NCBI RefSeq assembly: GCF_014203275.1
Contig: NZ_JACHIP010000003.1
Coordinates: 496,001-560,000 of the forward strand
DNA: 64,000 nt
Direction: 5' to 3'
DNA from: Granulicella aggregans
Lineage (GTDB): Bacteria; Acidobacteriota; Terriglobia; Terriglobales; Acidobacteriaceae
A program made the position numbers and the translations under genes. How positions within the stretch are numbered: position 1 is the first letter of the stretch; each line of letters opens with the position of its first letter. Below, piece by piece: positions 35,214 to 44,857 of the stretch. The notes under the pieces were generated by a model. The model had not been told where the DNA came from. It saw only the letters and a list, made by a program, of their open reading frames with translations, and made no database searches.

Positions 35214-37154
35214 CTATGCCGTTGCCGGAAGCGCCTGTGAGGTTTCCTGGTCGCGATATTGCAATTGATAGAGCTTGTAGTAAAGGCCCCGTTCGGCAAG
35301 TAGCTGCTGGTGGGTTCCGCGCTCGCGGAGGGTGCCTTTGTGCATCACCAGGATGGTGTCGGCGGACTGGATGGTGGAGAGGCGGTGGGCGATCAGGATG
35401 CTGGTGCGGCCGGTGATCATGCGGCTGAGAGCGAGGCGGACGCGCATCTCGGTTTCGGTGTCGACGGAGCTGGTGGCTTCGTCGAGGATAAGTATCCCGG
35501 GGGCGTGGGCGAGAGCGCGGGCGAAGCTGATGAGCTGCTTTTGGCCGGTGGAGAGGGTGCTGCCGCGCTCGGTGACGGGCTCTTTGAATTTGAGGGGGAG
35601 GCTGCGGATGAAGTCGCCTACGTTGACTTCGTCGCAGGCTTTCTCGAGGGCTGCATCCGTTATCCACGAAGACCCGAGACGAATGTTGTCGGAGATGTTG
35701 CCGGTGAAGAGGAACGGGTCCTGCAGAACTACGCCGAAGCGTTGGCGGAGGAGCTTGAGGTCGTGACATCGGACGTCTAGGCCGTCGATGAGGACCGCGC
35801 CTCGCTGCACGTCGTAGAAGCGCATCATCAAGGCGGTGATAGTGGTTTTGCCCGCTCCGGTGTGGCCGACGATAGCGGCGGTCTCGCCGGGGTCGACTAC
35901 GAAGCTGACGCCGGAGAGAATCCACTCGATGTCAGCGAAGGTGCGGAGTTCGGCTTCGGTTGCCGTCGCGATGCGGGACTTCTGAGCTTCGTCGAGCTGC
36001 TGGTAGGTGAACCAGACGTTCTTGAATTCGATGCGGCCGGATTTGTCGCCAGCGACGGGCATTGCGGGGGAGAGAATTTCGGGCTCGGAGTCGAGGAGCT
36101 GGAAGACCCGTTCGGCGGCGGCCATGGCGGCTTGCAGGATGTTGAACTTGTCGCTGAGGTCCTGGATGGGGCGGAAGAATCGTTGCGCGTACTGCATGAA
36201 AGCGATGAGGATGCCGACGGTGACGGCACCGTGGAGGACGCTGTATCCGCCGCGCCAGATGACCAGGGCGATGGCGGTGGAGCTGAGGAGTTCGACCGCC
36301 GGGTAGTACCAGGCGTAGGCGAAGATGGCGTCGGTCCAGGCGGCCATATGGTGGCGGTTCACGTCGACGAACTCGTCGTAGGCGCGGGGCTCGCGGTTGA
36401 AGAGCTGGACGATGCTCATGCCGCTGACGTGTTCCTGGGTGAAGGCGTTGATCTTGGCGATGTTCTTGCGGATGCGGCGGTAGCTGTCGCGGACGCTCTT
36501 GCGGAAGATGCTGGTGAGGAGAAGGATGCCGGGGATGACGGCGAGGGTGAGCAGCGCTAAGGGCCAGCTCATCCGCAGCATGATGATCACGATGAAGAGC
36601 AGGACGAAGACGTCTTCGAAGATGGCGAGGACGCCGGAGGTGAACATCTCGTTAAGGGCGTCGACGTCGGAGGTGACGCGGGTGACGAGCTTGCCGACGG
36701 GGTTGCGGTCGAAGAACGAAGGCGACATGCGCTGGATGTGGCGGAAGATCTGGCTGCGGAGATCGAACATGATCTTCTGGCCGGTCCACTGCATGAGGTA
36801 GGTCTGAAAGAACTCGAGGATGAAACTGACCGCGAGTGCGCCCAGGTAAAGACCGGCGATCTGGGTGATGCCGGTCATCGGCTTCGGGCTGAGGTGGCGG
36901 GCCAGCAAGGACAGCTTTTCGGGGGGCGTGCTCGACATGTAGGTGTCGACGGCAACCTTGGTGAGATACGGGCCGAGAACGTCGGTTGCGGCCTTGAGAA
37001 GAATGGCTAGCGCGGAGAGAGCGGTCTGGAGCTTGTAGGGTGCCAGATAGGTGAGAAGGCGGCGCATCAGCCGGCCATCGTAGACTTTGCCGACGATCTC
37101 GTCGTCACCTTCGCGCTTCGCTGGTTTTTCTTCTTTTTGCTTCTTGTCGGCCAT
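35214..37154 (-). CDS. ABC exporter, MsbA/multidrug type
   Basis: A 646-residue half-transporter with a six-helix type I exporter membrane domain followed by an ATPase. Walker A is GHTGAGKTT near residue 430, the signature is degenerate (TLSTGQKQL in place of LSGGQ), Walker B is ILILDEATSSVD and the switch is IAHRLST. The cytosolic N terminus is basic and Lys/Glu-rich. An insertion (DEAQKSRIATATEAELRTFADIEWIL) stands between the start of the ATPase and its Walker A. It should work as a homodimer; lipid, peptide or drug substrates are possible. Confidence 0.9.
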   Translation of the reverse strand: MADKKQKEEKPAKREGDDEIVGKVYDGRLMRRLLTYLAPYKLQTALSALAILLKAATDVLGPYLTKVAVDTYMSSTPPEKLSLLARHLSPKPMTGITQIAGLYLGALAVSFILEFFQTYLMQWTGQKIMFDLRSQIFRHIQRMSPSFFDRNPVGKLVTRVTSDVDALNEMFTSGVLAIFEDVFVLLFIVIIMLRMSWPLALLTLAVIPGILLLTSIFRKSVRDSYRRIRKNIAKINAFTQEHVSGMSIVQLFNREPRAYDEFVDVNRHHMAAWTDAIFAYAWYYPAVELLSSTAIALVIWRGGYSVLHGAVTVGILIAFMQYAQRFFRPIQDLSDKFNILQAAMAAAERVFQLLDSEPEILSPAMPVAGDKSGRIEFKNVWFTYQQLDEAQKSRIATATEAELRTFADIEWILSGVSFVVDPGETAAIVGHTGAGKTTITALMMRFYDVQRGAVLIDGLDVRCHDLKLLRQRFGVVLQDPFLFTGNISDNIRLGSSWITDAALEKACDEVNVGDFIRSLPLKFKEPVTERGSTLSTGQKQLISFARALAHAPGILILDEATSSVDTETEMRVRLALSRMITGRTSILIAHRLSTIQSADTILVMHKGTLRERGTHQQLLAERGLYYKLYQLQYRDQETSQALPATA

Positions 37155-37201
37155 GAGCTGTCACCATTCTAGATGCTCGAGAGATGGCGTATGGCTCAGA
37201 G

Positions 37202-38782
37202 TTATCGGAGTTGGCAGACCTTGACGGCTTCATTTGTGAATGGGCAGAGAAAAGACGTTCGGGCGTCGTGATTGAGAACGATCCAGGAGACGTGGAACGG
37301 GGATAAGCGGCGGAGTCTTTCGGCGTCGGTGATGAGATTTAGGTTTGTGGTGGCTGTTTGCTCGGTGAGCCAGCGGTCGGCGAGTTGCGGAAAGACTGCG
37401 GCAGCTCCACCATCCTTGGATCGGTCGGCGAGGGAGTCTCGCTCGGCAACGGCGCGGAAGCCGAGGGAGTCTTCGGCGGGAGCGTCGATGTAGTTGGCGT
37501 CGAGCGCAAAGATCGCGTCACGGGGAGTGCTTGAACGAACCCAGTTGAAGGCTTGATGCCATGGATTGTGCGTCGCGACGCCGGGGAGTTCGACCTGGGG
37601 AGAACCCGGGTAGACGGTGTGCTGGACATAGCCGAGGGAGGCTCCCAGGACGATCGTCAAGGCTAACCATCGCCAAACTGAGCTCTGAAGAAGGAATTCT
37701 CCAACAAGGCCGCCAAGGACCAGAAACAAGACCAGGTAGATGAAGAGAAAGGGGCGTAGAGGTTGAAGGGCTGCGATGCTTTGAGAGATCGCCTGCGGGT
37801 GACAGAACGCGACAGAGATCGATAGGGAGATGAGGCCCATGACGACGGAGGCAGTTACGAGAGCGGGCCCGGCGGATTGGCTTCGATTTTTCTGCCAAAG
37901 TGCGTACGAAGAGAGCAATGCGAGCGGCGCGACGATTCCCAGCAGTTCGTACCAGCGCCATTCGGAGAGGAAGAAGTAGGTGCGCGTGGCAACAGCGGCG
38001 AGGTGAGCGGGCGATTCTGAGTCGGAGTCACGGGAGAACTGGACGAACGCGGCTGCCAACAGGCTGACTGCGGCCACGGCACCGATTCTGAGCCACGACC
38101 GGCTCTCTACAGTCCAGAGCACGAGCAGGAAACCGATGGCATACGCGCCCATCAGAGGATGGAAGATCGCCGCGAGCAGAAGGAAGAGGCACATACGCCA
38201 GATGCTCTTATCGAGCGCGGCGCAGATGGCGAACAGGGTGAACGGCGTGGAAAAAGATCTGCCGGTCAGGTAGGGGTCGGCGATCGAGAGAGACGTTCCT
38301 GCGACAGGGACGCAGAGACACAGAGCGACCAGTAGCGTTCCGCCCCACGCCGCACGGTGACTCCGGAAGCATCGTCTCGCTATTTCGTAGCTTCCATAAA
38401 GGAGAAGGAAGACGGTAGCGATGTGAATCTGGAAGAGAACGGCCTCCAGCGGAAGGTGGAGCATTCGTAGTAGCCAGGCGCCAAAGTGCGAGAAGAGAGA
38501 CAGGCGCACGTAGGGAGCGATGAACGCGCCGCTGACCGGATACATGCCGGCGGAGGCAAGTTGCTTGAGGCTGGCGACGTAGATCCCGGCGTCCTCGCTG
38601 TAGGGGTGGTAGCCATCGACCAGGATTGCGAGGAGGGTGAGGGCGAGGATGGTTCCCGCGCGCTGGACTCCTCTGCTTAGGGAGCGGAGCGGGGGAGGGC
38701 TAACCTCGTCGTGCGACTGGGTCGCAACTGCAATCTCTTTGATCTCCAGAGTGGAAGCAGCCTGAACGGTTACTGAAGGCAA
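37202..38782 (-). CDS. Polytopic membrane protein, glycosyltransferase-like
   Basis: A 526-residue protein with about ten to eleven membrane helices and a soluble C-terminal domain. The first periplasmic loop carries GYHPYSEDAGIYVASLKQL, similar in place to the acidic loop of GT-C mannosyltransferases, although no DD pair is seen. The C-terminal part has NWVRSSTPRDAIFALDANY and DAERLRRLSPFHVSWIVLNHDA, a pattern seen in membrane proteins of surface-polysaccharide synthesis (DUF6798-like). The start is TTG 38782 with GAGG seven bases upstream. Function not established. Confidence 0.6.
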   Translation of the reverse strand: MPSVTVQAASTLEIKEIAVATQSHDEVSPPPLRSLSRGVQRAGTILALTLLAILVDGYHPYSEDAGIYVASLKQLASAGMYPVSGAFIAPYVRLSLFSHFGAWLLRMLHLPLEAVLFQIHIATVFLLLYGSYEIARRCFRSHRAAWGGTLLVALCLCVPVAGTSLSIADPYLTGRSFSTPFTLFAICAALDKSIWRMCLFLLLAAIFHPLMGAYAIGFLLVLWTVESRSWLRIGAVAAVSLLAAAFVQFSRDSDSESPAHLAAVATRTYFFLSEWRWYELLGIVAPLALLSSYALWQKNRSQSAGPALVTASVVMGLISLSISVAFCHPQAISQSIAALQPLRPFLFIYLVLFLVLGGLVGEFLLQSSVWRWLALTIVLGASLGYVQHTVYPGSPQVELPGVATHNPWHQAFNWVRSSTPRDAIFALDANYIDAPAEDSLGFRAVAERDSLADRSKDGGAAAVFPQLADRWLTEQTATTNLNLITDAERLRRLSPFHVSWIVLNHDARTSFLCPFTNEAVKVCQLR

Positions 38783-39024
38783 TCGCCTACCTCGGAATGA
38801 TTCATGGAGGAGATGGCCGCTGGTCCGGGCGCGAGTTTGTGGAGGAAGCTGGAGGCTGCGGGCATAGGGTCTGGACGCGAGGTGCGGAACGATTCAGGAA
38901 GCCGGAATTGTACCGGCTTGAGCTATAGACGGAAAAGTGGTCGGCAAGTTGCGTTGGTCTACTGCCAAGATTTGTAACGTAAACTAAATCAGGCGCAAGT
39001 TGCTTCCCAAGGAGTCTCTTCGAG

Positions 39025-39693
39025 ATGTTGAAATTGTTTCGTTCGCTTTACGGATGTGTGCTCGGTGTCACCGTGCTTGCCAGTTTTTCTACCGCATCTT
39101 CGCAGACCACAGCGCTTTCACGACAGCTTGACCGGGTAGATGTAGCCGTGAGCGGCATCGGAGCGATCACCAAAGGTGTTTCGGGCAACAATTACATCGC
39201 TCAGGCCGTCACTCTGAACGCCAGCACAACCGTCGGAGCGTTGGTGACGGTTCGGTATACGAAATCGCCGTTACTTGGGGCGGAGTTCAACTATAGCTAC
39301 ACACGTTTCACGGAAAACTTCTCAGGTTCTCCATTCTCACAGCCCTCCGGGATAAACACGCCGTTCGGTGTTCAGACGAATGCGTCGGAGTACACGATGG
39401 GTTATGTCGCTCATCTTCCCAGCCTGCTGGGGGTTCAACCTTTCGCTTCGGTCGGGGCAGGCGCAACCGCCTTCAAGCCGACTCCGCTGGGTGGTCAGGG
39501 TCTTCCTGAACAGGCGCGGGCAACGTATTACTACAGCGTGGGCGCGGAAGATCAGCTGACGCGGTTCTTCGGAGTTCGGGCGCAGCTGCGGCAGACTTTC
39601 TACAAGTCGCCTGACTTCGGCCAGAACTATCTCACGATCAACCAGCAGACGTTTACACTCGAGCCCGGGATCGGTTTCTACATCAAGTTTTAG
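39025..39693 (+). CDS. Outer-membrane beta-barrel protein
   Basis: A 222-residue exported protein with a signal peptide (LFRSLYGCVLGVTVLASFSTASSQ) and alternating hydrophobic strands typical of an eight-stranded OmpA-like or OMP_b-brl barrel. LGAEFNYSYTRF, YTMGYVAHLPSLLGVQPFASVGAG and YSVGAEDQLTRFFGVRAQLRQTFYKSP are barrel strands, and the chain ends GIGFYIKF with a terminal Phe, the usual Bam recognition signal. GGAG precedes the ATG. It stands alone and is closed by a terminator. Confidence 0.82.
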   Translation: MLKLFRSLYGCVLGVTVLASFSTASSQTTALSRQLDRVDVAVSGIGAITKGVSGNNYIAQAVTLNASTTVGALVTVRYTKSPLLGAEFNYSYTRFTENFSGSPFSQPSGINTPFGVQTNASEYTMGYVAHLPSLLGVQPFASVGAGATAFKPTPLGGQGLPEQARATYYYSVGAEDQLTRFFGVRAQLRQTFYKSPDFGQNYLTINQQTFTLEPGIGFYIKF

Positions 39694-39734
39694 GGAACAA
39701 GCTCCGGCGCAGATTGCGGCTTGCATCACCGAAG

Positions 39735-39768
39735 GCCCGCTACGAGATTCTTCTCGGAGCGGGCTTTT
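39735..39768 (+). terminator. Intrinsic terminator after the beta-barrel gene
   Basis: GCCCGCT and AGCGGGC pair, with CGAGA and TCTCG inside and a TTCT loop, followed by TTTTCT. About 40 bases past the stop. Confidence 0.85.
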
Positions 39769-39975
39769 CTGCGTGGCCTGACATTTCCGAAGGATGTTGG
39801 GTAGAATTCGCCAAGCATCCGAAAGGCGAGATTGGCCTTCCAACCTGGTGGGCCTATATTCGTACCAAGGCACCTGCGGGCGACGACGTGTCGCCGGGCG
39901 GGAGCGGTGCGACTCAGCAGCGGCCCACAACCTAAATGCAGGGCTAAACAGCAGCGAATAAGAGGGGCATCAGGC

Positions 39976-42900
39976 ATGGAATTTCACGTTTCGCGGGCCG
40001 TCAGGGTGAAGACCGGCGTCGAAGATGTCCTGTTCAACTTCGCGGGCAACGTCGTGTTTGGGAATCTTGCGGTGTGTCGAGAGTTCGCGAAGAGGTTCAA
40101 TGACGCTCGAGCGGCCAGCGGCGAAGATGGGCCGGTGATGCACGCGGCGGCGCTGTTCGCGATGGGACTGATCGACGAGTTGAATCATGCGATGGTGGCG
40201 AAGTATCGCGAGTCGCTGGACCCGGAGGTGCTGCCGCAGGCGCTGAGCTGGCTGGAGTCGATGAAGGACGCCGAGCGGGTGAACAAGTTGCTGCTGGAGT
40301 TCAGCAACGAGTTTCCGAGTGTCTCTGTCTATCGCGGAGAACAGACTTCTTCGCAGTGGCTCGCGGATGCGACGCCTGCTGCGGTTGCGGGGACGGCGTC
40401 GGATTTTCCGAACCGTGAGGCTGCGGTGGAAGAGCTGTTGATGCTATGGCTGGCGAACCGGAATCCGGCGTTCACGCCGTTCAAGGAACTGTTCGACGAC
40501 AGTGGCCTTGAGCAGAAGACGATCTATAAGGAGGCAACTGCGGCGCTGCCGGAGTACTTCGCGACCAGGCCGAAGTTGAATGGCAGGGAGACGCTGTTCG
40601 AAGCGCTGATTGCGCCGGTGCTGGCCTCCCCGGACTCGCTGAGCGGGCAGTTGGCGTACATGCGCGATAACTGGGCGGAGCAGCTGGGGCCGGAGTTTAG
40701 TGAGACGCTTCGTCGGACGCTGATGGCAGTAAGCGTTCTGAAGGAAGAAGAGATCGCGATCTGGACGATGTTTCACCCTGTGCGTGGCGGAAGGTATAGG
40801 GACAGCGATGGGAAGTGGGTTCAGGAAGGGTTTCTCGGCGACGAGTTCGTTGGATTTGGGGATGGCGCGGCAATTGGATCGGATGGGGCGCGATCCGGAC
40901 CGAAAGAGCTGCCTCCACCGTTGAATGAGTACGAAGCGTTCAGCCCGGATCAGGCGTGGATGCCGACTGTGGTAATGATCGCGAAGAGCACCTACGTGTG
41001 GCTGGAGCAGCTCTCGAAGAAGTATCAGCGGCACATCCATCGGCTGGACCAGATTCCGGGGGAAGAGCTCGGGGTGCTGGCGGAGCGGGGGATCAATGCG
41101 CTGTGGCTGATCGGACTTTGGGAGCGGAGCACGGCGTCGCAGACAATCAAGCGGCTGATGGGACAGCATGATGCGGTGGCGTCGGCGTACTCGCTGAAGG
41201 ACTACCGGATTGCGGAGGATCTTGGCGGGACGTATGCCTACGAGCGTCTGCGCGATCTTGCGGGGCGGTACGGGATCCGCTTGGCATCAGATATGGTGCC
41301 GAACCACATGGGCATCGATTCGACATGGGTGATGGAGCATCCGGACTGGTTTCTTTCGCGGCATGAGAGTCCGTTTCCGGTGTATCGATTTGAAGGGCCG
41401 GATCTTTCGACCGAAGCGCGGTTTGAGATCAAGATTGAGGACCATTACTTCGACCAGAGCGACGCGGCGGTTGTATTCAGGCTTCGGGAGCGATCGAACG
41501 GTGATACGCGGTTCGTCTATCACGGCAATGATGGAACGACCTTTGCATGGAACGATACGGCGCAACTAGACTACTCGAAGGCTTATGTTCGCGAGCAGGT
41601 GATCCAGACAATTTTGCAGGTGGCGCGGCTGTTTCCGATCATCCGGTTCGATGCCGCGATGACGCTGGCGAAGAAGCATGTGCAGCGACTGTGGTTTCCG
41701 CTGCCGGAGATCGGCGGGTCGATCCCGTCGCGGGCGGAATCCGCCATCTCTCAGGCTGAGTTCGATGCGATGATGCCGCATGAGTTCTGGCGCGAGGTGG
41801 TGGATCGCGTGGCGGTGGAGGTTCCGGGGACGCTGCTGCTGGCCGAGGCGTTCTGGCTGCTGGAAGGCTATTTCGTGCGGACGCTAGGCATGCACCGCGT
41901 CTACAACAGCGCCTTCATGAACATGCTGCGCGACGAGGAGAATGCGAAGTACCGGTCGTATCTGAAGAAGACGATCGAGTTCGATCCAGACATTCTGAAG
42001 CGATACGTGAACTTCATGAGCAATCCCGATGAGAAGACGGCGATTGCGCAGTTTGGCACCGGCGATAAATACTTTGGCACTTGCACGATGCTGGCTACAA
42101 TTCCGGGACTGCCGATGATCGGGCATGGGCAGATCGAGGCGTTCACCGAGAAGTATGGCATGGAGTACAAGCAGGCGCGGTTCGACGAGTGGCCGAACGA
42201 TGACCTGGTAGCGCGGCACATGCGCGAGATCGCTCCGCTGTTGAAGAATCGACAGCTCTTCGCGGAGAGCCATAACTTCGTGATGTACGACTTCTGGGCT
42301 GGGCCGGGGGACGTGAACGAGAACGTATTCGCTTACTCCAACATGGTGGAGCATGGCGGCACGGGGTACGGTGGCTCGGGTAAAGAGCGGGCGCTGGTGA
42401 TCTATAACAACTCATTCAGCAGCACGAATGGAACGCTCCATATCTCGGTCTCGGACATGGATAAGTTCACCGGGAATCTGCGGCAGCGAAGTCTGGGGCA
42501 GGCGCTGCATCTGGCTTCCGAAGGGGACCTCTACTTTGGGTGGCGGGACTCTGCGAACCGGCTGGAGTATATTCGGCGGTCGACGGACTTTGACCAGAGC
42601 GGGTTCACGATTGGGCTGCGTGGGTACCAGTATGCGGTTTTGATCGACTGGCGGGAATTGAGGTCGACGGAAGATCAGCCGTGGGAGCAGTTGTGCTCGG
42701 TATTGGGCGGGGCCGGGGTGTATAGCCTTGACGTTGCGCTCGCGGAGCTGCGGCTGAGGCCGTTGCACCAGGCGCTGCGCCGTGCGCTCGAGCCTGAGGT
42801 GATCACATCCTTCCTTAAGGTTTTTGAGGCCGTAATTCCTAAGATCGATGTCGCGGCTCAGGATGTCGCGGTAGACCTACCAGTCGCGCCTTCGGCGGAA

Positions 42901-43917
42901 GAGACGAACGATGAGTTGATTGACGAACTTGTGGCTGAGGCGGATGCCCTTGCGGTCTATGGGAACTCGTTCGCCGAGGAGAGCGCACTGGTTGGGGCGG
43001 AACGGATCAGTCTGGCTGCTGAGGTGGCTGCGGAGGAGACACCTGCGGTACCACCAGAGGTCGATGTGGAATGCGAAGCGCGGTATATGGCGTTCTGCGA
43101 GCGGGCGGCGGCGTTCTTTGAACAGGCTCATCTGGCGGAGCCGGCGGCTATCGATGCGCAGGTTTCCACGAATGGGGAGTTTGCTGAACTGGTGAACGCG
43201 TGCGGCCGGCTTACGCAATTGGAGGCGGAGTTCATCGTGCCCTGGTCGGATGCCGCGAAGCGAGTCCTGCCGACGGCGCTCTCTGTGCCCGGGACGTGGT
43301 CATCGACGCAGAGGTTTGCGCCAGTGCTGGCGTGGATGCTGATCGATCGGCTCGCAGATCCGTCTGAGAAGGCTGCTGATTCAGTCAGTGCTGTCGAGCT
43401 GTTCGACAGACTGCACCTTAGGTCGGCACTGGCAGAGATCTTCAGTTCGCTGGGGATCGATCGTGAGAGTGCCTGGAGGGTGGCCGCGCGGGTTCGAATC
43501 CTGTTGGCGAACCCCGAGGTGACTACTTCCTCCAAGCTTGCGGAAGAGAAGCTTTGGGCTGATGGCGATCTTCGCTGGCTCGCATGTCTCAGCGAATCGG
43601 GTGGCGTGACCTACGTCAATAAGGAGTGCTTCGAGGAGCTTGCCTGGTGGCTGCAGGTTCCGGAGCTGATTGTGGCGGCGGGGCTGGAAGGAAGTGCGAG
43701 GGCGGATGCGATTGAGGATATTGAAGAGTTTATCGGAGCGGCGAATGCGGCTGCGGTAGAGGCTGGGTACGAGCTTGGGAAGATTCTGCCTATCTTGTCG
43801 GGAGCAGCAGTTGAGGAAGCTGACTTGGAGCCTGAGGCGATTGCTGCGGAGGCAGAGGCAGAGGCAGAGATCGATGTTGTAGCGGAGCCGGAACCTGAGC
43901 CCGCGGCTAAAGGTTAA
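39976..43917 (+). CDS. Giant GH13 (alpha-amylase family) glycoside hydrolase-like protein
   Basis: A 1313-residue protein with a GH13 catalytic core in the middle. The barrel begins near residue 340 (GVLAERGINALWLIGLWE). The substrate motif RLASDMVPNHMGIDS, the nucleophile Asp559 in FPIIRFDAAM, the acid/base Glu624 in LLLAEAFW and the third acid Asp685 in SNPDEKTA (usually NHD) can all be placed. The first 330 residues are an unusual helical domain with no export signal, and residues after about 960 form a long acidic, Glu/Ala-rich extension. ATG 39976 follows AGAGGGG. It may act inside the cell on glycogen or maltodextrins. The subfamily is not identified. Confidence 0.82.
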   Translation: MEFHVSRAVRVKTGVEDVLFNFAGNVVFGNLAVCREFAKRFNDARAASGEDGPVMHAAALFAMGLIDELNHAMVAKYRESLDPEVLPQALSWLESMKDAERVNKLLLEFSNEFPSVSVYRGEQTSSQWLADATPAAVAGTASDFPNREAAVEELLMLWLANRNPAFTPFKELFDDSGLEQKTIYKEATAALPEYFATRPKLNGRETLFEALIAPVLASPDSLSGQLAYMRDNWAEQLGPEFSETLRRTLMAVSVLKEEEIAIWTMFHPVRGGRYRDSDGKWVQEGFLGDEFVGFGDGAAIGSDGARSGPKELPPPLNEYEAFSPDQAWMPTVVMIAKSTYVWLEQLSKKYQRHIHRLDQIPGEELGVLAERGINALWLIGLWERSTASQTIKRLMGQHDAVASAYSLKDYRIAEDLGGTYAYERLRDLAGRYGIRLASDMVPNHMGIDSTWVMEHPDWFLSRHESPFPVYRFEGPDLSTEARFEIKIEDHYFDQSDAAVVFRLRERSNGDTRFVYHGNDGTTFAWNDTAQLDYSKAYVREQVIQTILQVARLFPIIRFDAAMTLAKKHVQRLWFPLPEIGGSIPSRAESAISQAEFDAMMPHEFWREVVDRVAVEVPGTLLLAEAFWLLEGYFVRTLGMHRVYNSAFMNMLRDEENAKYRSYLKKTIEFDPDILKRYVNFMSNPDEKTAIAQFGTGDKYFGTCTMLATIPGLPMIGHGQIEAFTEKYGMEYKQARFDEWPNDDLVARHMREIAPLLKNRQLFAESHNFVMYDFWAGPGDVNENVFAYSNMVEHGGTGYGGSGKERALVIYNNSFSSTNGTLHISVSDMDKFTGNLRQRSLGQALHLASEGDLYFGWRDSANRLEYIRRSTDFDQSGFTIGLRGYQYAVLIDWRELRSTEDQPWEQLCSVLGGAGVYSLDVALAELRLRPLHQALRRALEPEVITSFLKVFEAVIPKIDVAAQDVAVDLPVAPSAEETNDELIDELVAEADALAVYGNSFAEESALVGAERISLAAEVAAEETPAVPPEVDVECEARYMAFCERAAAFFEQAHLAEPAAIDAQVSTNGEFAELVNACGRLTQLEAEFIVPWSDAAKRVLPTALSVPGTWSSTQRFAPVLAWMLIDRLADPSEKAADSVSAVELFDRLHLRSALAEIFSSLGIDRESAWRVAARVRILLANPEVTTSSKLAEEKLWADGDLRWLACLSESGGVTYVNKECFEELAWWLQVPELIVAAGLEGSARADAIEDIEEFIGAANAAAVEAGYELGKILPILSGAAVEEADLEPEAIAAEAEAEAEIDVVAEPEPEPAAKG

Positions 43918-43932
43918 GGGGAAGAAATAAGG

Positions 43933-43994
43933 CGAAATGCGGGGGTATCTCCACTGCCCCTTCGGCGGGCTCAGGGTCCGACCGAGATGACGTG
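43933..43994 (+). repeat. Dispersed palindromic repeat, copy B
   Basis: GAAATGCGGGGGTATCTCC followed by ACTGCCCCTTCGGCGGGC, TCAGGGTCCG and ACCGAGATGACG. Same flanks as copies A and C but a different central stem. It lies between the convergent GH13 gene and bshB1. Confidence 0.6.
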
Positions 43995-44006
43995 CCTTTG
44001 AAGAGG

Positions 44007-44717
44007 TTAGATAGAGGCGACCGGCAGCATCATCAAGTCATCGACCAGGCCGATCTCTTTCTGGACGAAGGGTTCGGCGTATCGTACACCGGCTAGCAGG
44101 CCGCAGTGGCGGGCCATGGCAAAGGTGCGCTCGCGAATCTCTTCTTCGGGGACGAAGAGTCCGCCGCCTTCGGGACGGTTCGCGTACTGGGAGCGGTAGG
44201 CCATCAAGGACTGGAAGCGCTGTTCGATGTAGGGCGTGATGTCGACGGCGAAGGTGGGCCGGACATCCGCATAAAGACTGGCGTAGAGGATCTTGTAGGG
44301 ACGATGCGGCTTCGCATCTCCGGGCATATCGAGCTTGGCGAGGCCGCTGACGAAACAGGCCTCGTAGCCGAGGGTTGCGGCGGTGTAGTGGTCGGGATGA
44401 CGGCCCTCCCAGTAGGGAAGGATCACTACGCGGGGACGAAGGCGACGGAGGACTTCGGCGATCTTGATTCGGTTTTCCAGCGTGTTCTGGACGTTGCCAT
44501 CAGGAAGGTCCAGAGCTTCGCGGTGAGCTACGTTCAGGATGCTGGCGGCTTCGTTGGCTTCGGCTTCACGTTCCGCAGCCGTGCCGCGAGTGCCGGACTC
44601 GCCGCGGGTTAGATCGAGGATGCCAGTCTTCCATCCCTTTGCCTGCATGGCGAGGAGGGTGCCACCGCAGGTCTGCTCCACATCGTCGCGGTGGGCGGCT
44701 ATGGCGAGAATGTCCAT
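44007..44717 (-). CDS. bshB1: Bacillithiol synthesis deacetylase BshB1
   Basis: Zinc-dependent N-acetyl hydrolase that makes GlcN-malate from GlcNAc-malate in bacillithiol synthesis. The 236 residues match the BshB1 branch of the PIG-L family. The metal motif is AHRDDVEQTCGG at residues 8-19 (most relatives have AHPDD), and the third ligand His lies in YWEGRHPDHYTAA. AYRSQYANRPEGGGLFVPEEEIRER and AVRYAEPF-type endings are also typical. bshC is at 18785-20392. The genes are not linked in an operon. Confidence 0.9.
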   Translation of the reverse strand: MDILAIAAHRDDVEQTCGGTLLAMQAKGWKTGILDLTRGESGTRGTAAEREAEANEAASILNVAHREALDLPDGNVQNTLENRIKIAEVLRRLRPRVVILPYWEGRHPDHYTAATLGYEACFVSGLAKLDMPGDAKPHRPYKILYASLYADVRPTFAVDITPYIEQRFQSLMAYRSQYANRPEGGGLFVPEEEIRERTFAMARHCGLLAGVRYAEPFVQKEIGLVDDLMMLPVASI

Positions 44718-44727
44718 AGAGACAGTG

Positions 44728-44845
44728 TAAGACAGCTAAAGGCAGCAAAGAGCAGCTGAAGGCAGCTTGAAGCAGCGAAGGACAGCGAAAGGGGAGAATG
44801 AGTTTACTCTCGCCGCCTTTAGCTGCCCTTCGCTGCTTCTTACTA
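44728..44845. repeat. Short imperfect tandem repeats in both orientations
   Basis: From 44728 to 44792 there are six imperfect copies of a ten-base unit like GCAGCNGAAG. The reverse complement recurs at 44811-44840: GAAGCAGCGAAGG (44769-44781) matches CCTTCGCTGCTTC (44827-44839), and AGCTAAAGG (44734-44742) matches CCTTTAGCT (44816-44824). The pairs cross, so two alternative hairpins are possible. Lies between the lipoprotein gene and bshB1. Confidence 0.55.
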
Positions 44846-44857
44846 TTTTTGCTGTAC

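Noticed and set aside
44769..44839. A CRISPR-like appearance of the ten-base repeats.
   Set aside because: Units are too short and have no spacers; there are no cas genes.
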